Below, piece after piece: positions 1 to 10,980 of a stretch of 64,000 nucleotides of DNA. Made by a program: the position numbers and the translations under genes. Below the pieces are notes generated by a model. The model was not told where the DNA came from. It was given only the letters and a program-made list of their open reading frames with translations, and ran no database searches. The DNA is from Paralichthys olivaceus (taxonomy: Eukaryota > Chordata > Actinopteri > Pleuronectiformes > Paralichthyidae): contig NC_091094.1 of the NCBI RefSeq assembly GCF_024713975.1, positions 21,662,501 through 21,726,500 of the forward strand, in the 5' to 3' direction. The first letter of the stretch is position 1, and every line of letters begins with the position of its first letter.

Positions 1-1785
1 TTTTCATATCAATCCCTGGGTTTTAAATGATGTCACTGGTGCACACAGGTGATGTCGGTCTACCTGTAGCTGCAGTTATGTAACATTTCGTGATGACACA
101 CCCTGTCTGCTTGATCCTACACTTGTCAGATAAGGAAGTGATCATTGAACGATGACCTCACTCTGGAAAGTTTCAAGATTAGTGATTTTCAGTAATCGTT
201 TCTCACAGATATTCTCCTTAACCTCAGTCTTAATATGAATTTTGTCTATATCAAAAACAGTCCTGTGTAGAGTGAGAATAAATACCTGTAGTTTTATATG
301 ACCCCCAACTTTATTCTTCTTTTCTGTTCTACATTCAAGCAGAACTTGGCAGCTACCTCCTGCTTTTTTGTCTGTATCCTTATTCAATGTTAGTGTGATG
401 TCATGATGAATGTATCTGACACCATATCTAAATATTCAATTGTATTTATTAGAGTACCATCTATTTTTTTTATCCTGACATATCACAATCACTAAATGCA
501 AAAACAGAAATAGGGTTATTAAAACAGCAATGAGATGAGCTGATGAGCAGGAAAACAGAAAAGAGGAAGGAAAGGAAAAAATATAGAAAATCCAAGTATT
601 GGCTGAAAATGATCATTTCTCTAATATGACAATGATTAAGAGCCATGAAACTCATATTGTATGATCTAGGAATTTTGGTCATCTCATCAAAAACATTTTA
701 TTAACACACTCTCACAATTTAACCAAAGAGTCTTTCGAAGTATTTGAATATGAACAATCCAGTTTGATTTCACAGGGACTGTTTCCTCTGTAGTAACATT
801 TGGATGAACTGACCCTTTATGTTGCTCAGTGAATCTCATTATGTCTGTATATGTCAAACTGGAGACCAGGGCTCAGTGGGACTGTTCCTGGAGAGTTGCT
901 CAATAAAGCTTGATGGTTTGTAACTGGATCAACAGTCATCAGCACAAAGTTCAGAGACAAAGTGGTGCAAGAATCAGAAACAAAAGAAGAGTGTGAATCA
1001 TTACACAAGGATTAGTGGTGAAAACTGAGGTGGCAGCAGCAGCACTTCAGAGCAACACGACTACGATAGGATTATATTCAAACACACTCAGGACGACGAA
1101 GTGCCACCTTTCTGAAACTCTGTAAGATCATTTGTGTTACAGACTTTAAAAAGTTCGTTTTTGTGAAATGTGTGTAGTTTATTTTGAAGGATTGTTTTTA
1201 TACATGAGCTAGACAAAATACATGTGAAAGCCTAGAGAGTAAATCCAATTTACTTCAGATAGTTTTTTCATTACCTACATCAGCGTGCGTTTGTCTGATA
1301 TATTGCAGTAGTACACAAAAACTAATGGATGGATTACCACCAAATTTAGGGGAAGGACGTGTTCTGGGCAGATCCAGGATTATGTTTTTTCATTCTTTAA
1401 AATTCTAATATTGGCATTTTTTAATGTTTCGACCAACATCTCAGAGATTAATTTGTGGCTCATGATGAAAAATATCAGGCACATTTAGTGAACTAATATG
1501 TATGAGTGTGTGTCATGTGGTGCAGCTTTGTTGAATTAAAAGTTCAGTTGGTAATATTTAGGTGAAAGGGATCAATGAGCAGATATTGAATATAAAATTA
1601 TTCTTGAGACATTTTCACTAGTGTGTTTCATCTAAATTGTACAAATTGTTGTTTTCTTCACTCTGGAATCGGCCCTTTATATTTAAGTACTTTATATTTA
1701 TAGTTTACAATTATTCCTGTTGCACTGTTTGCTTGTAGTGGTGCTTTGCACTTTAATTCTACTAATACTGCAACTTCAATTTCAG
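1..1785. other. Left-edge non-coding stretch upstream of cidec
   Basis: No reading frame here resembles a protein. The stretch probably holds the cidec promoter and untranslated first exon, but I cannot place them: no CpG-rich core is visible. The only recognisable element is an interspersed repeat at about 1308-1560, listed separately. An acceptor-like polypyrimidine tract ending in CAG at 1783-1785 marks the start of the first coding exon. Confidence 0.5.
1308..1560 (+). repeat. Interspersed repeat, family R1, copy 1
   Basis: It reads like a common teleost interspersed repeat: a 'gatggattaccaccaaa' segment, then a 'gcagatccaggat' segment, a T-rich middle, 'tcaggcacatttagtgaact' and 'tatgagtgtgtg'. 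The same blocks in the same order recur at 46030-46262 (+), reversed at 59793-59998, and partly at 31510-31580. The name R1 is mine; class and origin are not determined. Confidence 0.6.
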
Positions 1786-1801
1786 GTTGAGGTGCACTCA
1801 G

Positions 1802-1854
1802 ATGGATTATGCTATGAAGTCTCTCAGCCTTTTGACTCCATCCTCCCTCTCCAA
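1802..1854 (+). CDS. cidec: cidec coding exon 1
   Basis: This encodes MDYAMKSLSLLTPSSLS plus two bases of the next codon. The exon itself appears to begin at 1786, after a CAG acceptor, so 16 bases of leader precede the ATG. The donor is AA|GTAAGA at 1855. The exon is short, and its identity rests on the match to the CIDEC N-terminus and on the phase fit to exon 2. Confidence 0.85.
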
Positions 1855-4800
1855 GTAAGAGCACTGCTTCATGAGCTGATTATGTTCAGTTTAGAAAAAG
1901 GTTTAACTCTTTTTTAAATTACTCATTGTATATAAAGTATAATTGACTTTAATTAAATAAGTGCTTGTATTTTCTTCACAACAAATGTAAAATAAAGCAT
2001 GAGACCATCTGCATGCACCCCATGACTCATTTCAGTGCAAACAAAAACTGTCAGTGTTCACTTTGTCATGTGGTCATGCATTCCTATGTGATGGGATTTA
2101 AATGATGCTACACCAAAAACTGAACTAAAAGAAAGTGTGTTAATTGTCCCAGTGTTCATCGCCTCAACAACTAGAAAAACAGGCTTGTGCCTCAATACAT
2201 TAGCAAACAATGAAGCAGCTGTTATCCAAAGGGTATTTATTGAACTTCATGTTAACATGGACTGAAACAGAAATGACCAGCTGACTCAGCTTTTAACAAC
2301 CAGTGGACAAGAGAAGATGCTGGGCCACATTGAAGAGTTTTTTGTATACAGATACATAAAAAGTAACAAACATTGACACAATAAATGCACATACTGACCG
2401 ACAACACTATATATATATATATATATACATACATATATATACATATATATAGTGTGTGTGTATATATATATATATATATCGAATACAATACCAAAACACA
2501 AACAGGTGCCAAAATACAAACACACCAGTTTAGGTGTGAGGGTACAGATCAATAATAGTTCAATTTAATCACATAACACATTTTCCTAATATGTATAATA
2601 TCCAGGGCCTCAGGCTTCCTGTTCCATTGACATTCCACAAAATATTTTAACCAATCAATACTAAAGCAATTTGGTTTATATAATTTCCAATTCATCATAA
2701 TATACTGCCAAAGAAAGCTAATGCAATGATGAGATATGTGAGCACTCACTGTATATCTTTTACCTTTCTAGCTGAAGGTTTTGCTTTTCTCTCTCAGGTG
2801 TGTGACTGCCAGTATGTCCGCCAGCGCCTCCATGACCCAGCAGCTCCTGTCAGGTCGAGCTCCTCGAACGAAACCCTTCAGAGTCACGAATGCTGACCGG
2901 AGCGTGAAGAAGGGAATCATGGCCGACACGCTACAAGACCTGATGAACAAGGTGAGGAGAGAGGGGGTTGCATGGGATGGGAGGTGACGGAGGAGGTTTG
3001 TGACGTATGTGACAGTTAGTCCAACATTTAAAGGAATAGTAAGATTGAAGACATGGTGATGAAGCAGGGAGACACCCCGGTGTGTATAGAGGATTAAAAT
3101 AACCACAGACTGTGACTCACGTACTGCTGCACCATCTGTGATACTCCTGAACTTTACTCATGCTGCTTAAAGTTCACGTGACTGTGACAGGACAGGATGA
3201 CTCGCAATGTCTTAATATAGAGAAACCTATCTTGAGTAATGTGAGTCTGGGCCCGTTAACCATGATGCTCGACTGTATATGTCTGTCCCTGCTGTCTCAG
3301 GCCAGCGACTCGTTGAGCGTCCCGTGTGTCGGTGCGTTGGTTCTGGGTGAAGACGGCACGGGTGTGGACACAGAGGAGTTCTTCCAGACGCTGCCTGACA
3401 ACACGGTCCTCGTGCTGCTGGAAGAAGGACAGAAGTGGAGCCAACATCCAGTATGTCTTTTTTCACATCAACCTCTAGGCGGCACTGTTGTTCAGTCTCT
3501 TCACTGCACAACACAGTGGGAAGCTTGACATATTGATAGTCTTCCTTTGTTGTCAGTGAGTCTTTAATGAATAAAATGACTGACGGAGAGATGTCTGCCT
3601 CTTTAATGCAGCAGCCATGAATAGAGACGGTACATGTATCTGAGCTCTAAAGAAAAACACATCGACCATTCAGTGAAATTGAATAGCATCAAACATTTTC
3701 TCCTTCAGACTGAATAGAGCAGTAATATGTCAGTTATTGTGCAGAGGCAGAACACCAGAGATTAGTTTCTTTCTTCATAATTTGTTGATGGAAAAATGAA
3801 AGGCTGGTGTTGAATATAAATCAGACCCCGTTGTATCATCAAATACTGTATGACTCATGTTCACCCAAAAGCAATTAATTTCCAAAGAAATTGATGCAGG
3901 AGATGATTTGCATCCCACGCCCTAAATATTTACCTTGGACCACACATTGACCATGCCTGTATAGTCATTCGCCATCATCATCATCACTGACAGGAGCAGC
4001 CTCAGTCAGTAAGAGTACACTGGTTCAGCCGTGAGCCGTCATCCGGTCCAGTTTGCTGCCACACCACCGTGTGTCTGTGCCCTTCTCACCTGACTCGTGT
4101 TTCCCTTGCTCTCACCTCACAGAACAGCCCCTCCAGAGATCAGCTCTGTGAGGAGAGGCCGCCGCACCGGACAGATGTGGCCAAGCTGACCCTCGACCTC
4201 TACAAGAACAACCCCAGTGATTTCATTGGCTGCCTGAACATGAAGGCGACACTGTACGGGGCTTATTCCGTGTCCTATGACCTGCGCTGTTATGCTGCCA
4301 AAAATATGTTGAAGTGAGTGAAAATTACCACAGAATATATGAGGCCTGATGTGATTTTTATGCTTTTGTGTCAAACCATTGCGTAACCATTTTGTCCCCC
4401 CCCCCCCAAGCACCACTGAAGCCCTTTTTGGATCCTTAGTAAAAGGTTAATTCAGTTAGAGATGAATTTCAATCCATTTTAATGAGTTTCTAATCCATAA
4501 ATTACCAAGCGGATCATCACCTTTTGGCAATTCAGCCACCCACTAACAATTCAGTTATTATCTGGTCCGCTTCCTGCTGTGTGCAGGCCGCTTTAATAGC
4601 ACATTAACAGCAGTTGCAGTATTCTGTGCACAGCCCCTACAATGTAAAGCATGAAGTTGTGCTGTACCGTGTACACTCGTGTGGGCGGCAGAGTTAAAAT
4701 AGAACAAAGGTTAGATTTTACACCGATTAATTTCGGGAGGAGTTTTGTCATTGCTGCTGAGATCTACTGGTTTTCAACTTTGACACACTTCAGTCAGAGA

Positions 4801-5801
4801 GGCTTACATTTTGCAGACTTGTCACAAATGAGGCTTTTGTGCTCACAATGCAGAGTAAGAGTGTGTGTCTTGTCAGTGTCATGAGATGTGGTTGATGTGT
4901 GAAAACCTCAGCTTGTGTGGTCTCATGCTTTTCTATATTGTTTTCTGTAACTGTTACTCAAGTAATGATGTCATATATTTATATATATATCCAAAGTTAC
5001 TCAAACATTGTGATCGCCCTTGTCCATCAGGGCTGTCACTTTTTATTTAAATTCAAACATAGGGGGAAAAATGTGTATTCGACCTGTAATGACTTTATGG
5101 ATTTCACTTATATACAGTTGGGAAACGCATCTGAAGTTTGGCTCATGATCCAGCAGAGAGCAATCACTATTAACTTGACCTAACACCTGCCCTCTTGACC
5201 TATCAGTAAAGTAAGTCAGTAATGTGACGTTGTTTTGACACAAGAAAGAAGATGAGAGCAAGTCGTGAGCAGATAATCAGGACACATGGCATCTGAGAGG
5301 CAGCTTGTGGAAGTATTTTCAGTTCTACACTGTAGACAGAAATGTAGCAGCTGAGGCTGTTTGTTTACTTTGCACCTTTCAGCCTGTGGGCTCACCTGTT
5401 AGCTTCCAGCACAAGTGAGGCAGCAGAGAGGAGCCACCACAGACGAGCTGTGCAACGTCAAGTGCTGACTTATTCAAACAAATTGCATGTCATGTCAAAA
5501 TCGTTCAACTCCATTGTTAGAAAACCTGACAGCACTAGTCTGTTGCACCATTTCCACAGATTGGAATTTGCCATTTCTGACAACTATTATTCGATTTTTC
5601 CCTCTGTGCTGTGCGTCCAGGGAGGCTCTGCGATGGACCATCTTCTCCATGCAGGCCACAGGCCACATCCTGCTGGGCTCGTCCTGCTACATCGAGCAGC
5701 TGCTGGAGGAGGAGGAGCAGGCAGAGAAGAGCCTGGCGCTGCCACAGGAGAGCAGGATCAGGCAGCTGCAGAGCATGCTGCTGGGAAAGATCTCCTACTG
5801 A
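1802..5801 (+). CDS. cidec: CIDE-family lipid-droplet protein, CIDEC/FSP27-like, complete, five coding exons
   Basis: Predicted 242 aa, spliced from 1802-1854, 2798-2951, 3301-3450, 4123-4313 and 5621-5801; all introns are GT-AG and phases agree. The N-terminus MDYAMKSLSLLTPSSLSK matches the start typical of CIDEC, and the TQQLLS segment also points to CIDEC rather than CIDEA or CIDEB. The CIDE-N domain covers about residues 42-117 (KPFRVTNADRSVKKGIMADT; EDGTGVDTEEFFQTL). The CIDE-C domain covers about 128-215 (DFIGCLNMKATLYGAYSVSY; EALRWTIFSMQATGHILLGS). Human CIDEC is 238 aa, so the gene looks intact. Known family role: CIDEC sits at lipid-droplet contact sites and promotes lipid transfer and droplet growth in fat-storing cells. 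A glycine (residue 85, LVLGEDGT) stands where mammalian CIDEC has glutamate. Upstream untranslated exons are not located. Family assignment is strong; orthology to CIDEC rather than another fish CIDE is likely. Confidence 0.93.
1978..2329. repeat. Inverted repeat arm A (partner 6511-6826)
   Basis: These ~352 bp are closely matched, in reverse complement, by 6511-6826. Shared landmarks include 'gcatgcaccccatgactcat', 'cagtgttcatcgcctc', 'gaagcagctgttatccaaag' and 'aaccagtggacaagagaaga'. Arm A holds about 34 extra bases near 2100-2135 that arm B lacks. It lies in cidec intron 1. Either an interspersed element present twice or an inverted local duplication. Confidence 0.85.
2408..2479. repeat. 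(TA)n microsatellite with TACA and TG interruptions
   Basis: The sequence is an alternating TA run broken by short ACAT and GTGTG blocks, inside cidec intron 1 and about 80 bp after arm A. The reading frames that cross it are low-complexity artefacts. Confidence 0.95.
2798..2951 (+). CDS. cidec: cidec coding exon 2
   Basis: The acceptor is TTCTCTCTCAG ending at 2797 and the donor is AAG|GTGAGG at 2952. The exon encodes residues 18-69, including the first half of the CIDE-N domain (TKPFRVTNADRSVKKGIM). It ends in phase 0. Confidence 0.92.
3301..3450 (+). CDS. cidec: cidec coding exon 3
   Basis: The acceptor is CTGTCTCAG ending at 3300 and the donor is CCA|GTATGT at 3451. Fifty whole codons finish the CIDE-N domain (LGEDGTGVDTEEFFQTLPDN and LLEEGQKW). 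It is phase 0 at both ends. Confidence 0.92.
4123..4313 (+). CDS. cidec: cidec coding exon 4
   Basis: The acceptor is CTCACCTCACAG ending at 4122 and the donor is TTGAA|GTGAGTG at 4314. It encodes the inter-domain linker and the start of CIDE-C (RTDVAKLTLDLYKNNPSDFI). It ends in phase 2, and the split lysine codon is completed by exon 5. Confidence 0.92.
4396..4407. repeat. Poly(C) run of 12
   Basis: A 12-base C homopolymer in cidec intron 4. On the minus strand it could join other G runs, but no multi-tract G-quadruplex pattern surrounds it. Confidence 0.9.
5621..5801 (+). CDS. cidec: cidec coding exon 5 and stop
   Basis: The acceptor is GCGTCCAG ending at 5620. The exon completes CIDE-C (EALRWTIFSMQATGHILLGS, then SCYIEQLL) and adds a charged Glu-rich tail ending in GKISY. 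The stop is TGA at 5799-5801. Confidence 0.93.
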
Positions 5802-6043
5802 CGATGGACTGCATGGCACAGGGGACGTATTGTCCAATTCTTAGATTGAGCGCACAGATGAAACAATCGATATCTACCTGATCATACCACTCATTCCTGT
5901 GCAGTTTGGAAACATGGCAGATGTTGCAACAGCTCATGCCTCACAGACACTTTCTTGCTCTGTTACGTTGTTTTATCACACACTACAAGTTATTCCTCAG
6001 AAAATGCTTTTACTCACTACTATGACATTTTCCTTTGGAGATG

Positions 6044-6053
6044 AATAAATAAA
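6044..6053 (+). terminator. cidec: cidec polyadenylation signal (two overlapping AATAAA)
   Basis: AATAAA occurs at 6044-6049 and 6048-6053, about 245 bp after the stop. It is the first such hexamer downstream, giving a short 3'UTR of about 270 bases. Confidence 0.75.
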
Positions 6054-6510
6054 ACTTTATTATTTTCCACACCTGAAGGTTCACTTAAGTCGACTTGCGT
6101 GACATCCACAAGTGCTCTTAGATGTGCAGTGTTGCCCATTAGACTGGTGCTTGTGTATGGTTCCTGGTCACAGTCGGTTTAATTGGCAACAGGTCCAGCT
6201 GGCTCTCCCACGCTTCTCTAATTGTCCCCAAGCCTGCACTGTCCTGTCAGCTGCAGCCTCTGCCTCCGAGTCGCAGGCGAATAGAAGGGGAATAGCAAGC
6301 AGCTGCAGGAGGCGAGGGAGGGAAGCGAACCATTATACACAGAGAGAGGGGGAGAGAGGCTTCAGCTGGCCACAGAAATGCCACTTTTTCCATCTTGTCA
6401 TGGAAAGTGGGGGAAAAAAAGCTGGTCAGGTTTTAAACAAATTGGCTGTCGGACATATGAAGCAGAAACCTCTGATGTGAGGATTCAGTGGTTAAGAGAT
6501 GAAGCGTCAC

Positions 6511-6826
6511 TGTGGCCCAGCGTCTTCTCTTGTCCACTGGTTGTTAGAAGCTGAGTCAGCTGGTCATTTCTGTTTCAGTCCATGTTAACATGAAGTTCAA
6601 TAAATACCCTTTGGATAACAGCTGCTTCATTGTTTGCTAATGTATTGAAGCACAAGCCTGTTTTTCTAGCTGTAGAGGCGATGAACACTGGGACAATTTA
6701 ACACACTTAAATCCCATCACATAGCATGACCACATGACATAAAAGTGAACACTAACTTTTTGTTTGGAATGAAATGAGTCATGGGGTGCATGCAGATGGA
6801 CTCATGCTTTATTCTACATTTGTTGT
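6511..6826. repeat. Inverted repeat arm B (partner 1978-2329)
   Basis: Reverse complement of arm A with few mismatches over most of its length. It lies about 460 bp after the cidec poly(A) signal. The two arms therefore enclose cidec coding exons 2-5 with a spacer of about 4.2 kb. Confidence 0.85.
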
Positions 6827-7289
6827 AGTTCTCAGTTTTCCTGAACAACACTGTTGGTGTTTTGAAATGTAGCCATACTGTTGCCTGTCAGCCACTTACC
6901 AGTGTTTGGAACATCTTGTTTTTGTTTCCCTTCAGTGTGTGCAAATGCTCCATCTGAAAATATCAAACCATGCACTTCTGTTGTCTTGGTTGAGCTTTGA
7001 GCTCAGAACTATAGCTTTACAGAATATTCTGGTCACTTGAAGAAACATCTGATCCAAGGGTAAACTTAAGGATATACTTACTACCAAAAGAAAGGATCAT
7101 TAAAATATTAAAACTCGAAGGGCACGGAGAGCTCATACCCCTGCAAAGGCTGATTGGACTTTATCACCATGTCTGCATTGTTTTGTTGAGAAATTTCAAA
7201 AAATATTCTCTCACAATGTAGAAGAGAGTGGAAAAAACAATGCTGGATCTGATCCTGATATGGACCCACAGCAAAATTAAATGGGTTTT

Positions 7290-7402
7290 CTCCTGACTTA
7301 TACCACATCCTTTCACGTTTCGTGGTAATCCCTCCAGTAGTTTTTGAATAATGCTAACAGACAAACTCGGATGAAAATATAACCTCATTGGGGAGGTGAC
7401 AA
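7290..7402 (+). repeat. Interspersed repeat tail, family R2
   Basis: The wording 'ttcgtggtaatccctccagt', then 'agtttttgaataatgctaac', 'agacaaac' and 'aacctcattggggaggt' matches the 3' end of an interspersed element common in fish genomes, as I recall it. The left boundary is uncertain and may extend to about 7090. Confidence 0.5.
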
Positions 7403-8039
7403 AAACAAAGACAGTATTTTATGGCAAGGTTATTGGAGTTGATGTTTGTAGAGAGTGCACTGATTTTGTTGTTTTGGCATTGCACTCCCATAAAGCTCAC
7501 AACAACAATATTTCAAACATTTTTCCTCTTTGTTACAATATTTATTAAACACAAAGAATGTGGACAGTTCAACTGTTCACTGTGAGTTTCAGATATGTTA
7601 TGCAGGGGAGAGGAGATGCTTACAGAGGTCTCCACACTCCAGGTGAAATTTGCTGTGGATCCAGATAATGATCTTTTTTTTTAAAATCAAAATGTTATTG
7701 AGGGGGTGATCCTATATTCCCTTCTGCAGAGAATGGATGTAAACAGTTTGCAGAATATATCCGTGGAAGTGGTTTCTGATCTCAATACAATATGTTGAAA
7801 AAGTGATCAATCAGCCTTGTGGAGGTAGTTCACATAGAGGGATTGTAGACTAATAGACTTGTGTGAAATTGATTGAGTTGCCCTTTAACTAAGACTCGCC
7901 ATGTAAAATGTGAATGCACATTTGGATTAAAACACACTAAATTAATTGACGTGCAGCCTCAAAGAAAAAACAGATCAATTTGAAGCTTTAATTCAGCTTT
8001 GATCTGAGTGACCTTGATATCTGGCACCTCCCTCCTCCT

Positions 8040-8287
8040 CCTCAGTCAGTGGAAATAATCCTGAAAGCGGGGACCTCCGTGGATCCAGCAGGAGACTGAG
8101 CTCTGCCTGTGGACAGTGCAGCCGTCAGTTTGTCCGTCTCACGGAGCTGTGCTGTGGACAGTGGCCCCTGCTGGAGCTGCTGCTGAGCTTGAGCGCTGCT
8201 GTGCCACAGGACAGGAGGAACGCTTCCCACTAACCCGCACACAGGTTGCGGACATGGATCTCTGAGAGCGCGGCTCCAACACAAGAG
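8040..8287 (+). other. Candidate untranslated first exon and promoter (possibly of gpr22)
   Basis: This stretch is more GC-rich than its surroundings (CTGCTG, GAGCGC and GCGGCTCC blocks) and ends in a strong donor, AAGAG|GTAAGAGT at 8288. No long coding frame is open on the + strand. GPR22 genes have untranslated 5' exons, and the gpr22 coding exon at 19.7 kb has an acceptor just upstream, so linkage by an ~11.4 kb intron is plausible. It could equally be a non-coding RNA exon or chance. The start coordinate is a guess. Confidence 0.3.
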
Positions 8288-9820
8288 GTAAGAGTCCTTT
8301 TTTATAAATGTATATATTTTTTTATTTTAATTAATCATAATTCCTTAAGCCGTTTATCTGACTAAACATTTTATTGTAAAATGCGCACGCAGCTTTTGGA
8401 CTGTATCTTGACTGATCCCGTCCAGCATTAACTTCAACGGTCAATTTAAAAGAGACAGTTTTTCACTCTAGTATTTTAGAAAGGTGCAGTTAATCAAAGA
8501 TTCACTATTATGACGTCTCTTGTATATTTAAAAGCTCTCGAGTGAACTTTTACGCAGCGTAATTTACAATGTATGTTGTAGAAATGTACCGAAATCTTTT
8601 CAAGTGGAAGCATCGCTTCGTTAATACATATTATATTCAACTTTATCCAGTCTAAAGATGGGTATACTTGCACTCCTACTGTGCAGCGCATAGCGCACAG
8701 CCCTGCCCAACTGAGCTCCATGAAATATCGATTTCGCAGAGGAATCAGTGTTTTATTAGAAACCTCGGGCTGGTGTGTGGGAGTAGGTGCTTGACACAGT
8801 AACGGGCTCCGAGGCTGTGTATCTCTCCCACGCTCCTGAGGGACCTGCAGTCCGCTGAAACATCTCACCGTGCACGCAGCACATCAAAGTGTGCACGTCT
8901 GAGTGGACCGTGTGTGTTGTCAGTGTGTTTGCGTTCGGGCTTTGTTGTGCGCGCCAGCAGCCAACATGTATCTTTTAAAAGACATGAACCTCTGCTAATA
9001 TGTTCTCACTGCCCGTCAGTGTCAATTTATTGCTGAACTGTGACTCTATCTCCAACTGTTTAGCAAATATATGGAGAGAATAACTGAATACATCTTTAAT
9101 TGTGTTTAAACTCTATTTTCATTAATTGCAGGGGAAACAATTGTGTTATTTTACCCCTTGACGTTACAGCTATGCACATTTAACCTTATTTAATATTTTG
9201 ACGTTATAGCCGATTAGTGGTTATCGGTTTTGTCTTATCCAACCTGTTATCATAGAATTAGATCAACCAGATAATTTATTTACCTACAGCAAATTTGATA
9301 ATTGCTTAATGAATCAATTATCAGGCTCCAGCTTTGGATGATTTTCTTCATCTTCTATTGCAAGTTGAATATCATTAGATTTTCGTCTGCTGCTTTGCAA
9401 AAAAAATTAAAAGAAAATATGATGAGCTTCTTTTTTTTTCCAATCATTTTCTGATATTTTGGAGACCTAACTGAGACATAATCGGCACGATGAAGATCAT
9501 CATTAGTTGTATGGAGCTGTCTGCATATAAGTACTCATGGAATGTATTTGTTCTTTGCAATCTATTTGCAGTTAGACAGTCCAGTAAGATGAGCAGTTGC
9601 CATGATTTTTTTTAATGGAACAATCTGCTGCTCACTGTCTCATCTGTAATGTGCCTTCAAAGAATCCCATAAATCAGGTTTATATACTCTCCTCTCATGC
9701 AATCCTGTGTCCATCTCACCAGCAACAGTTGGCTACAGAACGAAACAGCCAAAATGAGGAGATGTACAGAGACGAAAGACTGTAAAAGTGAAACTAATAT
9801 GCAGTGAGAGGAGGAGTAAA

Positions 9821-9839
9821 GGGGGGGGGGGGGGGGGGG
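9821..9839. repeat. Poly(G) run of 19
   Basis: An uninterrupted run of 19 G on the + strand, able in principle to form a G-quadruplex. Its exact length is the kind of value sequencing and assembly often get wrong. Confidence 0.9.
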
Positions 9840-9980
9840 TAGCAACATTGTGGAGGTGCAGAAGAAGAAGAGAGAGGTCCTGATGAAAGCTTTTGATTCT
9901 GTAGCTCTGCCACGCCATCCATGAGCTCTGCTGCTGTGGTCGGCTTTGATTGTGAACAGGGAGAAAAATAGGGAAACCTG

Positions 9981-9981
<1 letters not shown>

Positions 9982-10013
<32 letters not shown>
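9982..10013. repeat. (TG)n microsatellite
   Basis: About 16 TG units, followed by a GAGTGTGA break. Confidence 0.95.
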
Positions 10014-10015
<2 letters not shown>

Positions 10016-10800
10016 TGTGAGAACATCGTCCCCTCTCTGTCATTTGACTCCAGCTCACACACAAGCAGATTAATTGTCTATTAATTGCCTCCATCTGTAG
10101 CTAAGTAACCTCATCATTTTTCACCAAGTGGCTTTCTGTTCAGCATCTGTTGTCTATCAGTTGTGTCAGTGCACACCTTTACTCTCTCTGTCCGTCTTCT
10201 ACCCCTTCTTCTCTTCTCTCTGCTTCTCCCCCAAGCTTTGCTTTTCAACCGCTTCAACCATTTCAGGTCTATATTTCTGCCAAGCGATAAATAATTCAGG
10301 TAACAGGACAACACAAAGGCCCTTAGTGAGAGCCTGGATGCTCAAACTGGAATTACCCCCATCTACCATTTGGAGGGTCCGTCTGAATAATGGATTACTT
10401 TCCCAATATCAAGCATGTCCTAGTCAATGACTTAAAATGGCAATAGGTGCTCTTACTGTGCGTTTAAGTTATCTTTCAGATTCATCCTCTTCCATCAAGG
10501 TGTATATATTATTGAGTCTCCTGAAGTTCTTTACAAAACAGCCGAGATTTTACTCTCCCTTATATTCTCCCTCTGAGTCTGTATTTCTCCATGTTTCACA
10601 CCTGCAGTTTCCAGCTGCTCCTCAGTTGCTCCTCAGCTCCATTATGAAATGAGACAAAAATATTTATGACTGGGACATAGAAAGTATGAATTCATCTTTA
10701 TCAACAGCCACAATCAAGGGTTCTAAAAACGCTGGATGGAGAGCCAGTAAAGTTAACTCTGTGAACCGCTCTGTATATTAACACAACAGCGTACGTTGTG

Positions 10801-10980
10801 TATGGTTTAAGAGGTAGAGCGGGTCGTACTCTAGAGGGTCAGCAGTTAGATCCCATTCCACATGCTGAAGTGTCTTGGGCAAAATACTGAACTCAAGATT
10901 GCCCCTGATGGCTGTGCCAGCAATGTGATTGATGTGTGACAGAGAAAGTGCTGCACATAGATACACTGTGTGAATGTGAT
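10801..10980 (+). mobile_element. tRNA-derived SINE copy
   Basis: A tRNA-like head is visible: 'gaggtagagcgggtcgt' (A-box-like), then 'cagcagttagatcccattcc' (degenerate B box). The typical body follows, 'tgaagtgtcttgggcaaaat', then 'gatggctgtgcca', ending in 'tgtgtgaatgtgat'. A second copy of the same family lies reversed at 15749-15900. SINEs are non-autonomous retroelements moved by LINE machinery; this copy is degenerate. Confidence 0.7.

Larger units (their letters stand above)
6054..8039. other. Intergenic, cidec to candidate exon at 8.04 kb
   Basis: No coding similarity is seen. It holds the second arm of the inverted repeat (6511-6826) and a repeat tail at 7290-7402. The rest is unique-looking AT-rich sequence. 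The 122-codon open frame at 6112-6480 has no recognisable domain and I treat it as chance. Confidence 0.5.

Noticed and set aside
2252-2552. Minus-strand open frames of 86-88 codons
   Set aside because: They translate the TA/TG microsatellite (YIYIYI runs) and are low-complexity artefacts.
9657-10094. Minus-strand 145-codon frame with a His/Thr run
   Set aside because: The HTHTHT run is the translated TG microsatellite and the PPPP run is the poly(G) tract. No conserved domain.
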